Part shown: piece after piece, positions 23,679 through 32,467 of the stretch | Layout of the letters: every line of letters begins with the position of its first letter | Numbering within the stretch: the first letter of the stretch is position 1 | Assembly: GCF_003626535.1 (NCBI RefSeq) | Contig: NZ_RBAL01000033.1 | Span: 1 to 51,855 of the forward strand | DNA length: 51,855 nucleotides | From: Streptomyces hoynatensis | GTDB taxonomy: Bacteria > Actinomycetota > Actinomycetes > Streptomycetales > Streptomycetaceae | Reading direction: 5' to 3' | Notes under the pieces: model-generated | Database searches by the model: none | Seen by the model: the letters and a program-made list of their open reading frames with translations, nothing else | Told to the model about the DNA's origin: nothing | Program-made: the position numbers and the translations under genes

Positions 23679-26132
23679 ATGCAAGCGCCGTACGACCGTG
23701 AACGCGGCCAGGCGCCGGGTGGCGGTGACCCGTCCGGTTGGCAGGACCACCAGCCCGAGCGTCCTGAGCAGCCCGGCGCGCACGGCCCGCGGCCCCCGGC
23801 CCAGGAGCCGGGACCCTACGACGGCGGCTACGACCCCTACGCCCAGCCCCAGCCCGGCCAGGGTGGCCCCGGCTACGGCCAGGGCTACGCCCCCTCCCCG
23901 GGCCAGTCCCCCTACGACCAGCCCGGCTACCACCCCGGCTACGACCCGCGCACCTACCCGCAGGCCCCCCAGCCCGACGCCTACGGCGGCCACCAGGCCC
24001 AGCCGGGCGCCCACCAGGGCTACCCCGGATACCAGGAGCAGGGCTACTACCAGGCCCCCTACCCGGGCGGCGCGCCCACCCCGCCCGGCCCCGCCCAGGA
24101 CGGCTTCTACGACCAGGCCGCGCACCCGCCGCCGTACGGCGCGGGCCACGACCCCGGGTACTACGGCCGGCCCGATCCCTATGCCGCCGGCCCCACTTCC
24201 CCCGGCCCGGCGGGCTGGTCCCCCGGCGCGGGCTCCTACGGAGAGCCGGCGGAGCAGACCCAGTACACCAACATCGACGACCTGATGAGCCGGGCCCAGG
24301 AGCGGCCTGGCCCAGGTCAGCCCGTCGAGCGCCCGCCGGTCGACGAGGCCTTCGCACACCTCTTCCGCGACCAGCAGGCGACCCCCAGGGGGAGCGCGGC
24401 CCCGGGGGCCGCTCCGGCCGCGGCCGCCGCGCAGGGTCCTCCGCCGGCCGCGCAGCCCGCCCCGGCGGCGGGTCCCCCGGCCGCCAAACGGCCCAGCCGC
24501 GCCGCGAGCCTGCTGCGTTCCAGCGCGATAATGGCCGCCGGCACCCTGGTCTCCCGGCTCACCGGCTTCATCCGCCAGCTCGTCACCGTGGCCGCGCTCG
24601 GCGCCGCGGTGCTCGGCGACACCTACACCGTCGCCTGGGCCCTCCCCTCGATGATCTACTTCCTCATCATCGGCGGCGGCCTCAACTCCGTCTTCGTCCC
24701 CCAGCTGGTCCGGGCGATGAAGGACGACGCGGACGGCGGCCAGGCCTACGCCAACCGCCTCCTCACCCTGGTGATGGCCGCCCTCGCCGGCCTGGTCGCC
24801 ATCGGCATGCTGGCCGCGCCGCTGCTGATCAGGCTGCAGTCCCCGAGCATCGCCGACGACCCGGCGGCCAACGAGGTCACCATCACCTTCGCCCGCTACT
24901 TCCTGCCCACGATCTTCTTCACCGGCGTCTACACGGTGATCGGCCAGATCCTCAACGCCAAGGGCTACTTCGGCGCGATGATGTGGACCCCGGTGCTGAA
25001 CAACATCGTGGTCATCTTCACCTTCGGCATGTTCATCTGGGTCTTCGGCACCCAGAGCAACTCGCACATGGGGGTCTCCACCATCACCCCCGAGGGGGTG
25101 AGGCTGCTGGGCGTGGGCACGCTGCTCGGCCTCGTCGTCCAGGCCCTTGCGATGCTCCCCTACCTGCGGGCCGCGGGCTTCCGCATCCGCCCCCGCTTCG
25201 ACTGGCGCGGCCACGGCCTCGGCAAGGCGGCGCGGCTGGCCAAGTGGACGGTGCTGTTCGTCTTCGCCAACCAGGCCGGACTCATCGTCGTCACCGAGCT
25301 CACCACCTGGGCCGGCGACAAGGCGGCGGACCAGGGCTACCCGGGCACCGGCTTCATCGCCTACAACAGCACGCTGCTCATCTGGCAGATGCCCCAGGCC
25401 ATCATCACCGTCTCGGTCATGGCGGCCCTGCTGCCGCGGCTGTCCCGCTCGGCGGCCGACGGGGACGTGGCCGCCGTCCGCGACGACCTCTCCCACGGAC
25501 TGCGCACCTCGGCGGTGGCCATCGTGCCCATCGCCTTCGCCTTCCTGGCCCTCGGCGTGCCGATGTGCACCCTGCTCTTCGGCACGGCGGGCGAGGAGGG
25601 CGCCAAGTCCTTCGGCTACGTCCTCATGGCGTTCGGCCTCGGCCTGATCCCCTACTCGGCCCAGTACGTCGTGCTGCGCGCCTTCTACGCCTACGAGGAC
25701 ACCAGGACGCCCTTCTACAACACGGTCATCGTCTCCGTCGCCTGGATGGCCCTCTCCGGCCTCAGCTTCGTGCTCCTGCCCTACCGCTGGGTGGTCGTCG
25801 GCGTGGCCTTCAGCTACGGCGTCGCCTACGCCCTCGGCGTCCTGGTCGCCTGGCGCCGCCTGCGCGCCCGGATGAGCACCGACCTGGACGGGGCCCGGGT
25901 GGTGCGCACGTACATCCGGCTGACCGGGGCGAGCATCCCGGCGGCGGCGCTGGGTGGCCTCGCCGGATTCGGGGTACTCGGCGCGCTCGGAGAGGGACTC
26001 GTGGGCTCCCTGGCGGCGCTCGCCGCCGGCGGTCTCGTCCTGCTGGCACTTTTCTACGTCGCCGCCCGCCGGATGCGCGTCGAGGAACTCACCGCCCTCA
26101 TCGGGATGGTCAGGGGCCGCCTCGGCCGCTGA
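23679..26132 (+). CDS. murJ: Lipid II flippase MurJ (MviN) with a long disordered N-terminal extension
   Basis: 817 residues. The first about 270 are a Pro/Gly/Tyr/Gln-rich cytosolic extension (repeats such as YDGGYDPYAQPQPGQ) and a short NIDDLMSRAQERPG segment. The flippase starts near 272 with SLLRSSAIMAAGTLVSRLTG and has about fourteen helices. Recognisable MurJ segments are FIRQLVTVAALGA, NSVFVPQLVRAM, ARYFLPTIFFTGVYTVIGQI and PYSAQYVVLRAFYAYEDTRTP. MurJ moves lipid-linked peptidoglycan precursor across the membrane. The ATG at 23679 has GAGGTGGGG upstream. The pseudokinase gene follows, and in mycobacteria the two are fused in one MviN protein. Confidence 0.93.
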   Translation: MQAPYDRERGQAPGGGDPSGWQDHQPERPEQPGAHGPRPPAQEPGPYDGGYDPYAQPQPGQGGPGYGQGYAPSPGQSPYDQPGYHPGYDPRTYPQAPQPDAYGGHQAQPGAHQGYPGYQEQGYYQAPYPGGAPTPPGPAQDGFYDQAAHPPPYGAGHDPGYYGRPDPYAAGPTSPGPAGWSPGAGSYGEPAEQTQYTNIDDLMSRAQERPGPGQPVERPPVDEAFAHLFRDQQATPRGSAAPGAAPAAAAAQGPPPAAQPAPAAGPPAAKRPSRAASLLRSSAIMAAGTLVSRLTGFIRQLVTVAALGAAVLGDTYTVAWALPSMIYFLIIGGGLNSVFVPQLVRAMKDDADGGQAYANRLLTLVMAALAGLVAIGMLAAPLLIRLQSPSIADDPAANEVTITFARYFLPTIFFTGVYTVIGQILNAKGYFGAMMWTPVLNNIVVIFTFGMFIWVFGTQSNSHMGVSTITPEGVRLLGVGTLLGLVVQALAMLPYLRAAGFRIRPRFDWRGHGLGKAARLAKWTVLFVFANQAGLIVVTELTTWAGDKAADQGYPGTGFIAYNSTLLIWQMPQAIITVSVMAALLPRLSRSAADGDVAAVRDDLSHGLRTSAVAIVPIAFAFLALGVPMCTLLFGTAGEEGAKSFGYVLMAFGLGLIPYSAQYVVLRAFYAYEDTRTPFYNTVIVSVAWMALSGLSFVLLPYRWVVVGVAFSYGVAYALGVLVAWRRLRARMSTDLDGARVVRTYIRLTGASIPAAALGGLAGFGVLGALGEGLVGSLAALAAGGLVLLALFYVAARRMRVEELTALIGMVRGRLGR

Positions 26133-26306
26133 GCAGGCCCTTCATACGGCACTGACGCAGCTTCTCAGGGCGCACGACACCCGCCGGCCACGCACCGTAC
26201 AACCTCCGGCCGTACTCACATGTCGTGCACTGTGACGGACTACCGGCACAATGAGTCTGGCAGTGTCAACAGCCCGACAGCCGAGAACGGGGAGGCGGAA
26301 AGCACG

Positions 26307-28469
26307 GTGGCCGAACGGAGCACGGCGACGAGCCCTCCGCAGGACCAAGCCAGCGCCCCGAGTACGTCAGGCCCAGAGGGCACCGCGGACGGTACGCGCG
26401 CGGACACGGAGACCGTCTCCCTCGTGGCGGGACCGGCCAAGCAGGCCGCGGCCTCGGTGACCCCCTCGAAACCGAAGGCCAGGAACGGCACCGCACGACC
26501 CGCCGCCTCGCCGACGCCGTCGACTCCCGCGAGACCCGGCCCCGCCGATGCCCCCACGACGCCCCGGCCCGGCGGCGCCACGACGAGCCCCGGCAACACG
26601 AGTGCCAAGGCGGCGGGGACTCCACCCGAAACGAGGGAAACGCAGGAAACGGCCGCGGAGGCGCCGGCGAAGGAAGCGCCCCCCGAAGGGGCCGGTGCCG
26701 CCGGCGCCGCGGAGGCCGCCCCGACGACGGCCGAGGCCCTCCCCGCCCGCGAGGCCGCCGAGGCGCCCGAGGCCCCCCGGGACGAGCTCTCCGGGGCCGC
26801 GGGCCCCGCCACCCGGGCGCCCGCGGCGGAGGCCGGGAAAACGGCCGTGCCCGAGGCCCAGGGCGCCACGGCAGGGGAAGCCGCGGCCGGGCCCGCGGAG
26901 GCACGCCCGCGCCGCGCGGAAAAGGCCGTGCAGGCGCCGAGGCCGGTCGAGTTGCACAGCGGCCACCGGCTCGCCAGGCGCTACCGGCTCGAGGAGTGCA
27001 TCACCCGGCTGGACGGGTTCAGCAGCTGGCGCGCCGTGGACGAGAAGCTGCGCCGGGCCGTCGGCGTCCACGTGCTGCCCGCCGGGCACGAACGAGCCTC
27101 CGCCGTGCTGTCCGCGGCCCGCGCCACCGCCCTGCTGGGCGACCCGCGCTTCGTCCAGGTCCTGGACGCCGTGGAAGAGAGCCGGCAGGTCTACGTCGTC
27201 CACGAGTGGCTGGCCGACGCCACGCCGCTGAGCACCGTCCTGGCCACCGGCCCGCTCGACCCGCACGAGGCACAGGCCATGGCCACCCAGGTCGCCCAGG
27301 CCATGGCCGCCGCACACCGCAAGGACCTGGCGCACCTGAGGCTGACGCCCGCAACCGTCCTGCGCACCGGCCCCGGCCAGTTCCGCATCCGCGGCCTGGC
27401 CGTGGACGCCGCCCTGCGCGGCATCACCGCGGACAACCCCCGCCGCACGGACACCGAGGCCATCGGCGCCCTGTTGTACGCCGCCCTCACGCAGCGCTGG
27501 CCCTACCCGGAGGGTGCTCACGGCCTGCAGGGCGTGGCGGGTCTCAGCAAGGGCTCACGCAACTTCCTGGCCGCTCCCGAGCAGGTCCGGGCCGGGGTAC
27601 ACCGTGGGCTCTCGGAGCTGGCGATGCGCGCCCTGGTGAACGAGGGCGCCACCGCGGCCAGTCAGAAGCCGCCGTACACCACCCCGCAGGAGCTGGCCGA
27701 GGCGCTCGCGGCGATGCCCCGCATCCGTCCTTCCGCGCCGACGCCCACCGCCCTCGCCGGGTTCCAGCCGACCACCTACCAGCGCGGCACCCTCGGGCCG
27801 AGCCGCCCCGCCGCCCCGGTGCGCGTCCCGGCGGCGGCCGCTCCCGCGCTGCCCGGCCGCACCGGCACCGTGCTGAAGTGGGGCGTCTCGGCGCTGCTCA
27901 TCGCCGCCCTGGGCCTGGGCAGTTGGCAGCTCGCCGACGCCCTGCTGAAGGGCGACGGCTCGGGCAAGACCACCGAGCAGACGAGTCCCTCCCCCGAGCC
28001 CAGCCAGCCGCCGCCGGCGACCGGCCCCATCGCGGTGCAGGACAGCATCGAGTTCGACCCGGAGAGCACTCTCGGCGGGCAGAACCCGGAGTTGGTGGGT
28101 AATGTCATCGACGGCGATCCGGACACGGACTGGCACACCAAGAGCTTCTACGGCCCCCACTTCGGGAACTACCGGAGCGGTCTCGGCATCATCCTCGACC
28201 TCGGGGAGACCCAGGAGGTCGGCTCCGTCACGGTGAACGCCGTCGGGGACACCCCGATGGAACTCCGCGCCGCTCCCGCCGACGCGACCGAACCGCCCGG
28301 CGACCCGGACGACTTCGAGGTCCTCGCCTCCGGTTCCGGAGAGACCGTCACGCTGAGCGCCGAGGAGCCGGTCGAGACCCGCTTCGTTCTCGTCTGGCTC
28401 ACCGACCTGCCGCAGAGCGACGATGGCCAGTACCGTGGCCGCATCACCGACATCACCGTCTCGCACTAG
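26307..28469 (+). CDS. Membrane pseudokinase with extracellular lectin-like domain (split MviN tail)
   Basis: 720 residues from GTG 26307, chosen because a GGGAGG site precedes it and related proteins as I recall begin VAERST. An ATG at 26220 would add 29 residues. Residues 1-210 are Ala/Pro-rich and disordered. A protein-kinase-like domain spans about 217-470, but the catalytic HRD is replaced (AHLRLTP near 342) and no DFG is seen, so phosphotransfer is unlikely. One membrane helix lies at about 525-545. The outer domain, about 575-720, has DGDPDTDWHTKSF, GLGIILDLGETQEVGSVTV and other discoidin/CBM-like strands. Mycobacterial MviN carries the same pseudokinase, helix and jelly-roll fused behind MurJ, where the pseudokinase binds the FHA protein FhaA. 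Here it is a separate gene. Confidence 0.85.
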   Translation: MAERSTATSPPQDQASAPSTSGPEGTADGTRADTETVSLVAGPAKQAAASVTPSKPKARNGTARPAASPTPSTPARPGPADAPTTPRPGGATTSPGNTSAKAAGTPPETRETQETAAEAPAKEAPPEGAGAAGAAEAAPTTAEALPAREAAEAPEAPRDELSGAAGPATRAPAAEAGKTAVPEAQGATAGEAAAGPAEARPRRAEKAVQAPRPVELHSGHRLARRYRLEECITRLDGFSSWRAVDEKLRRAVGVHVLPAGHERASAVLSAARATALLGDPRFVQVLDAVEESRQVYVVHEWLADATPLSTVLATGPLDPHEAQAMATQVAQAMAAAHRKDLAHLRLTPATVLRTGPGQFRIRGLAVDAALRGITADNPRRTDTEAIGALLYAALTQRWPYPEGAHGLQGVAGLSKGSRNFLAAPEQVRAGVHRGLSELAMRALVNEGATAASQKPPYTTPQELAEALAAMPRIRPSAPTPTALAGFQPTTYQRGTLGPSRPAAPVRVPAAAAPALPGRTGTVLKWGVSALLIAALGLGSWQLADALLKGDGSGKTTEQTSPSPEPSQPPPATGPIAVQDSIEFDPESTLGGQNPELVGNVIDGDPDTDWHTKSFYGPHFGNYRSGLGIILDLGETQEVGSVTVNAVGDTPMELRAAPADATEPPGDPDDFEVLASGSGETVTLSAEEPVETRFVLVWLTDLPQSDDGQYRGRITDITVSH

Positions 28470-28531
28470 CAGGGCAGCCGACGACATCGGCCGGCCGCAC
28501 CGGCCGGCCGGGGAAGAGGGGAGGTCCCGTC

Positions 28532-29245
28532 GTGGGCGACCGTGCGCCACGCGAGCCTGCCGCTGCCGTCGACAGCGACGCGGATCTCCTGGCCCGGCAC
28601 GCTGCCGGTGACGAGCACGCCTTCGCCGAACTCGTCCGCCGCCACCGCGACCGTCTGTGGGCGGTGGCGCTGCGGACCCTCGGCGACCCCGAGGAGGCGG
28701 CCGACGCCCTCCAGGACGCCTTCGTCTCGGCCTACCGCGCCGCCCACACCTTCCGGGGACAGGCGGCGGTCACCACCTGGCTGCACCGGATCACGGTCAA
28801 CGCCTGCCTGGACCGTGCGCGCAAGGCGAAGAGCCGCCGCACCTCGCCCATGCCGGAACCGGAGAAGCTGGAAGACCTGATGGAGCCCCACGAGTCCGCC
28901 GCGGCTCCGGCGGAACGCCAGGACCTCCGTCGGCAGTTGCAGGTCGCCCTCGCCGAGCTGCCCGTCGAGCAGCGGGCCGCCCTCGTGCTGGTCGACATGC
29001 AGGGCTATCCCGTTGCCGAGGCCGCGCGCATCCTCGGGACGCCCGTCGGCACCGTCAAGAGCCGCTGTGCCCGGGGGCGCGCCCGCCTGCTCCCCCTGCT
29101 GCGGCATCTCCATCCGCGGGCTCCCGAGCCGCGGGCCCCCGAAGACGAGGCTTCCGGACGGAACCGGACACCAGGTACATCCGTCCCACCTGCGAGAGAT
29201 TCGGGTAGGTCGAGAACTTGGCGGGGAGGAGGGGGCCAGCCGTGA
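28532..29245 (+). CDS. sigM: ECF sigma factor SigM
   Basis: 237 residues from GTG 28532, with GGGAGGT upstream. Region 2 covers about 15-95 (DLLARHAAGDEHAFAELVRR, then DALQDAFVSAYRAAHTFRGQ and TWLHRITVNACLDRAR). Region 4 covers about 130-185 (ALAELPVEQRAALVLVDMQG, then GTPVGTVKSRCARGRARL). A C-terminal tail of about 45 polar residues follows. The position between the murJ cluster and trxBA, plus a zinc anti-sigma partner overlapping by four bases (GTGA), matches actinobacterial SigM, which responds to oxidative or osmotic stress. Its own target promoters were not identified here. Confidence 0.9.
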   Translation: MGDRAPREPAAAVDSDADLLARHAAGDEHAFAELVRRHRDRLWAVALRTLGDPEEAADALQDAFVSAYRAAHTFRGQAAVTTWLHRITVNACLDRARKAKSRRTSPMPEPEKLEDLMEPHESAAAPAERQDLRRQLQVALAELPVEQRAALVLVDMQGYPVAEAARILGTPVGTVKSRCARGRARLLPLLRHLHPRAPEPRAPEDEASGRNRTPGTSVPPARDSGRSRTWRGGGGQP

Positions 29246-30183
29246 GCGCGACACACCCGGAACCGGCGGACATCGCCGCACTCGACGAGGAGCTGCTGGC
29301 CGCCGACGAGGCAGGACGACTTCGCGAGCACCTCGCGCGCTGCGTGACCTGCTCCGCGGTCCGCACCGATCTGGCCGCCCTCCGCGACACCCTTGCCCAC
29401 GTGCCCGCGCCCACCATCCCGGAGCACGTCGCCGCCCGCATCGACGCGGCACTGGATCGGGAGCGGCATCCGTCCGGGCCGGGAGCGTCCTCCGTTTCAC
29501 GTGAAACGGAGGCAGGGGAGTCGTCCCCCGCAGCGGAAGCCGGCCGTCCCCGCAGGAGCGCCGCGGGCGGCCACGTGCGTCGGTGGTGGCGTCCGCAGCT
29601 GGCGCTCGCCGCGGCGGGCGCTCTCGTCCTCCTCGGCGCCGGCGCGCTGGGGCTTCGGTCCCTCGGCGAGGGGCAGCAGGCGCCCGACGAGGCGGTCGTC
29701 GCCGAGGACCACGGCCGGCTCGAACTGGCCGGACGCCCCCTGGAAGACCAGGTGCACGAGCTCCTCGACCAGGTGGACGCCCCCCAGACCCTGGAGGCGC
29801 CCACGACGCCCGACACCTCGCCCACCAGGCCCCTCCCGAGCGAGACACCGAGCGAGGAGTCCCCCGTCCCCGAGGAGACCACCGGGGAGGACACCGCCCC
29901 CTCCCAGGAGGCGCAGACCGAGGACTCGGCCGAGCCCGGCGTCGACGCCGAGGCCACGCCCGCCGAGGTGCCCTCCTGCGTCGAGGCGGCCATCGGGCGC
30001 CGGGAGACCCCGCTGGCCGCGGGGGAGGAGCGGTACCGGGGCGCGGTGACCTACCTGGTGGTCTTCGCTCACCGCGTCGACCCGGACCAGGTGGATGCCT
30101 ACGTCGTGGACGCCGACTGCATCACGGCCACCCCGCCCACCTCCGGAGAGGTCCTGGCGCAGGAGAGTTACCCGCGCGACTAG
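29242..30183 (+). CDS. Membrane anti-sigma factor with zinc-binding domain, partner of SigM
   Basis: 313 residues from GTG 29242, which overlaps the sigM stop, with GAGGAGGG upstream. The N-terminal zf-HC2 (ZAS) domain has H30-x3-C34-x2-C37 in LREHLARCVTCSAV, the site that holds the sigma factor. A membrane helix at about 118-138 (LALAAAGALVLLGAGALGL) places the N-terminus in the cytosol. The extracellular part is Thr/Pro/Glu-rich (about 170-245) and ends in a small folded domain with two cysteines (PSCVEAAI and DADCITA). The gene contains parS site 3 in frame (VSRET near residue 86). Confidence 0.88.
   Translation: MSATHPEPADIAALDEELLAADEAGRLREHLARCVTCSAVRTDLAALRDTLAHVPAPTIPEHVAARIDAALDRERHPSGPGASSVSRETEAGESSPAAEAGRPRRSAAGGHVRRWWRPQLALAAAGALVLLGAGALGLRSLGEGQQAPDEAVVAEDHGRLELAGRPLEDQVHELLDQVDAPQTLEAPTTPDTSPTRPLPSETPSEESPVPEETTGEDTAPSQEAQTEDSAEPGVDAEATPAEVPSCVEAAIGRRETPLAAGEERYRGAVTYLVVFAHRVDPDQVDAYVVDADCITATPPTSGEVLAQESYPRD
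29494..29507. repeat. parS: parS site 3 (inside the anti-sigma gene)
   Basis: Exact GTTTCACGTGAAAC in the reading frame of the anti-sigma gene, encoding VSRET in the linker between the zinc domain and the membrane helix. Confidence 0.95.
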
Positions 30184-30276
30184 GGTCTTGCGCTCGGACC
30201 GAGGCGGCCCCGCGGCGATCCGAACGACGCGGCCGAGCGCGGCGCTCCTCGCGGATGTCGCCCGGAGCGGCCGCGG

Positions 30277-30303
30277 GGAATGTCTGGGACCCTAGGAACC
30301 GTT
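30277..30303 (+). promoter_or_regulatory. SigR-type promoter upstream of trxB
   Basis: GGAAT at 30277-30281 (GGGGAAT in full) is followed after 19 bases by GTT at 30301-30303, close to the GGGAAT-N18/19-GTT consensus of the disulfide-stress factor SigR, which drives trxBA in Streptomyces coelicolor. It lies 62 bases before the trxB start. Binding is inferred. Confidence 0.65.
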
Positions 30304-30364
30304 ACTGGACTGTGGGCCCCGGCCGGGGCCCCGGGTGAGAGATCCCGAGACAAGGAAGAATCCC

Positions 30365-31333
30365 GTGAGCGACGTCCGCAACGTGATCATCATCGGCTCC
30401 GGACCCGCGGGGTACACCGCCGCGCTGTACACGGCACGCGCCTCCCTCAACCCGCTCGTCTTCGAGGGGTCGGTGACCGCGGGCGGCGCCCTGATGAACA
30501 CCACCGAGGTCGAGAACTTCCCCGGGTTCAAGGAAGGGATCATGGGCCCGGATCTCATGGACGGCATGCGGGCCCAGGCCGAGCGCTTCGGGGCCGAGTT
30601 GGTACCCGACGACGTCGTCTCCGTGGACCTGGGTGGCAGCGTCAAGAAGGTCACCGACAGCGCCGGCACCGTCCACGAGGCGCGGGCCGTCATCGTCGCC
30701 ACCGGCTCCCAGCACCGCAGGCTGGGTCTGCCCAACGAGGACACGCTCTCCGGCCGCGGCGTCTCCTACTGCGCCACCTGCGACGGCTTCTTCTTCCGTG
30801 AACAGGACATCGCCGTGGTCGGCGGCGGGGACACCGCCATGGAGGAGGCCACCTTCCTGAGCCGCTTCGCTCGCAGCGTCACCATCGTGCACCGCCGTGA
30901 CGCGTTGCGCGCCTCCAAGGCGATGCAGGAGCGGGCCTTCGCCGACCCGAAGATCAGCTTCAGCTGGGACAGTGAGGTCGCCGAGATCCACGGCACCGAC
31001 GGAAAGCTCTCCGGGCTGACGCTCCGCAACACGCGGACCGGGGACACCTCGGAGCTGCCGGTGACCGGCCTCTTCGTTGCCATCGGCCACGACCCCCGGG
31101 TCGAGTTGTTCAAGGGGCAGCTCGATCTCGACGAGGACGGCTACCTGAGCGTGGACGCGCCGACCACTCGCACCAACATCCCCGGCGTCTTCGCCGCCGG
31201 CGATGTCGTCGACCACTCCTACCGTCAGGCGATCACCGCGGCGGGCACCGGCTGTGCCGCGGCCCTGGACGCCGAACGGTACCTCGCGGCCCTGACCGAC
31301 GCCGAGACCGTCGCCTCCGACGTCGCGGCCTGA
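30365..31333 (+). CDS. trxB: Thioredoxin reductase
   Basis: 322 residues from GTG 30365 with AAGGAAG upstream; the longer frame from 30335 is not family-like. The FAD-binding loop GSGPAG is at about 11-16, the redox pair C136-A-T-C139 in SYCATCDGFF, the NADPH loop GGGDTAMEEA near 155, and the C-terminal FAD motif GVFAAGDVVDHSYRQ. It is the NADPH-dependent flavoenzyme that reduces TrxA. It forms an operon with trxA, 43 bases downstream, behind a SigR-type promoter match. Confidence 0.97.
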   Translation: MSDVRNVIIIGSGPAGYTAALYTARASLNPLVFEGSVTAGGALMNTTEVENFPGFKEGIMGPDLMDGMRAQAERFGAELVPDDVVSVDLGGSVKKVTDSAGTVHEARAVIVATGSQHRRLGLPNEDTLSGRGVSYCATCDGFFFREQDIAVVGGGDTAMEEATFLSRFARSVTIVHRRDALRASKAMQERAFADPKISFSWDSEVAEIHGTDGKLSGLTLRNTRTGDTSELPVTGLFVAIGHDPRVELFKGQLDLDEDGYLSVDAPTTRTNIPGVFAAGDVVDHSYRQAITAAGTGCAAALDAERYLAALTDAETVASDVAA

Positions 31334-31376
31334 CTTCCCCTCCCCCTCACCGATCCACAGTTTAAGGAGATGCACC

Positions 31377-31706
31377 ATGGCCGGTGCCACCGTAACCGCC
31401 ACTGACGCCGACTTCGAGGAGAAGGTCCTCCAGAGCGACAAGCCCGTGCTGGTCGACTTCTGGGCCGAGTGGTGCGGTCCTTGCCGCATGGTCGCTCCGG
31501 CGCTCGAGGCCATCGCCGCGGAGCACGCGGACAAGCTCACCGTCGTGAAGCTGAACATCGACGAGAACCCGACGACCGCCGCCCGGTACGGGATCATGTC
31601 GATCCCGACGATGAACGTCTACAAGGGCGGCGACGTCGTCAAGACCATCGTCGGCGCCAAGCCCAAGGCCGCCATCGAGCGGGACCTCAACGAGTTCATC
31701 GCCTGA
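31377..31706 (+). CDS. trxA: Thioredoxin
   Basis: 109 residues, standard length. The active site is W32-C33-G-P-C36 in FWAEWCGPCRMVAPAL, with the cis-Pro loop SIPTMNVYKGG and the Asp in VLVDFWAEW. It reduces protein disulfides in the cytosol and is recycled by TrxB, the upstream gene. An AAGGAGA ribosome site is well placed before ATG 31377. Transcription probably ends in the 54-bp palindrome 14 bases beyond its stop codon. Confidence 0.98.
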   Translation: MAGATVTATDADFEEKVLQSDKPVLVDFWAEWCGPCRMVAPALEAIAAEHADKLTVVKLNIDENPTTAARYGIMSIPTMNVYKGGDVVKTIVGAKPKAAIERDLNEFIA

Positions 31707-31719
31707 GCCCCCGGCAAGG

Positions 31720-31773
31720 CATGACGAAGGGCCGGGTGCGTTTCACGTGAAACGCACCCGGCCCTTCGTCATG
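31720..31773. terminator. parS: Perfect 54-bp palindrome: bidirectional terminator with parS site 4 at its centre
   Basis: Bases 31720-31746 are exactly complementary to 31747-31773. The central 14 bases (31740-31753) are an exact parS, GTTTCACGTGAAAC. The outer arms (CATGACGAAGGGCCGGGTGC and its complement) give a very stable GC-rich stem. The position between the convergent ends of trxA and the GNAT gene fits a terminator for both. Both roles can be read from the sequence; their coexistence in vivo is inferred. Confidence 0.9.
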
Positions 31774-31805
31774 AGTTCGGGCCGGCCCTGCGCCCCGCCC
31801 CGGGC

Positions 31806-32420
31806 TCAGGAGGGGCGCAGGGCCGGGCGCGCCTTGGCGCCCAGCAGCAGATCCAGGGCCAGCTCCACGTCGGCCCGCCAGGAGATCGCCCGCTTCAGCT
31901 CCAGCCGCAGCCGCGGATGGGCGACGTGGTCACGCACCACCTCGAAGCCGACCGCCCGCAGGTACTCCGTCGGCAACACGCAGGCCGGTTCCTTCCACCG
32001 CGAGTCGCCGAAAGCCTCGATCGCCCGCACGCCCCGGCTCAGGAGATCCTTGGCGACCGTCTGCATCAGCACGCGCCCCAGCCCCTGCCCCTCGAACTCC
32101 GGCAGCACACGGGCCGTCAGCAGTTGCACGGCGTCCGCCGACACCGGGCTGGTGGGGAACGCCTGGGAGCGCGGGACGTAGGCGGGTGGGGCGTAGAGCG
32201 CGAAGCCGACGGGGCGCTGATCCACATGGACAACGCGGCCGCAGGAGCCCCACTCGCGCAGGACGGTCGCGATCCAGGCCGCCTTCTCCTGCGCAGCCCG
32301 GCCCGCCCGCTCCGCCGCCGCCCCGCCGACCGGCGTCAGTTCCCAGAAGGCGCAGGCGCGGCAGCGAGCGGGCAGGTCGGAGAGGCTTTCCAATGTGAGC
32401 GGCACAAGCTGACGCCCCAT
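31806..32420 (-). CDS. GNAT-family N-acetyltransferase
   Basis: 204 residues from ATG 32420. The acetyl-CoA loop is in VLPEFEGQGLGRVLMQTVAK (about 107-126), with the preceding beta strands GRVVHVDQRPVGFALYAPP. A Cys pair in CRACAFWEL (about 20-28) near the N-terminus is seen in this actinobacterial subgroup, in my recollection. The target is unknown. It lies 47 bases after parB in the same direction and may be expressed with parAB; it converges on trxA through the palindromic terminator. The ribosome site is poor. Confidence 0.85.
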   Translation of the reverse strand: MGRQLVPLTLESLSDLPARCRACAFWELTPVGGAAAERAGRAAQEKAAWIATVLREWGSCGRVVHVDQRPVGFALYAPPAYVPRSQAFPTSPVSADAVQLLTARVLPEFEGQGLGRVLMQTVAKDLLSRGVRAIEAFGDSRWKEPACVLPTEYLRAVGFEVVRDHVAHPRLRLELKRAISWRADVELALDLLLGAKARPALRPS

Positions 32421-32467
32421 GGAACCATCGTATCCATGGGGCGTCTGCGAGGATCTGATTTCCTGCC

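Noticed and set aside
21589..24357. 922-codon minus-strand frame across the DUF6049 and murJ junction
   Set aside because: It spans two genes on the other strand and has no recognisable domain.
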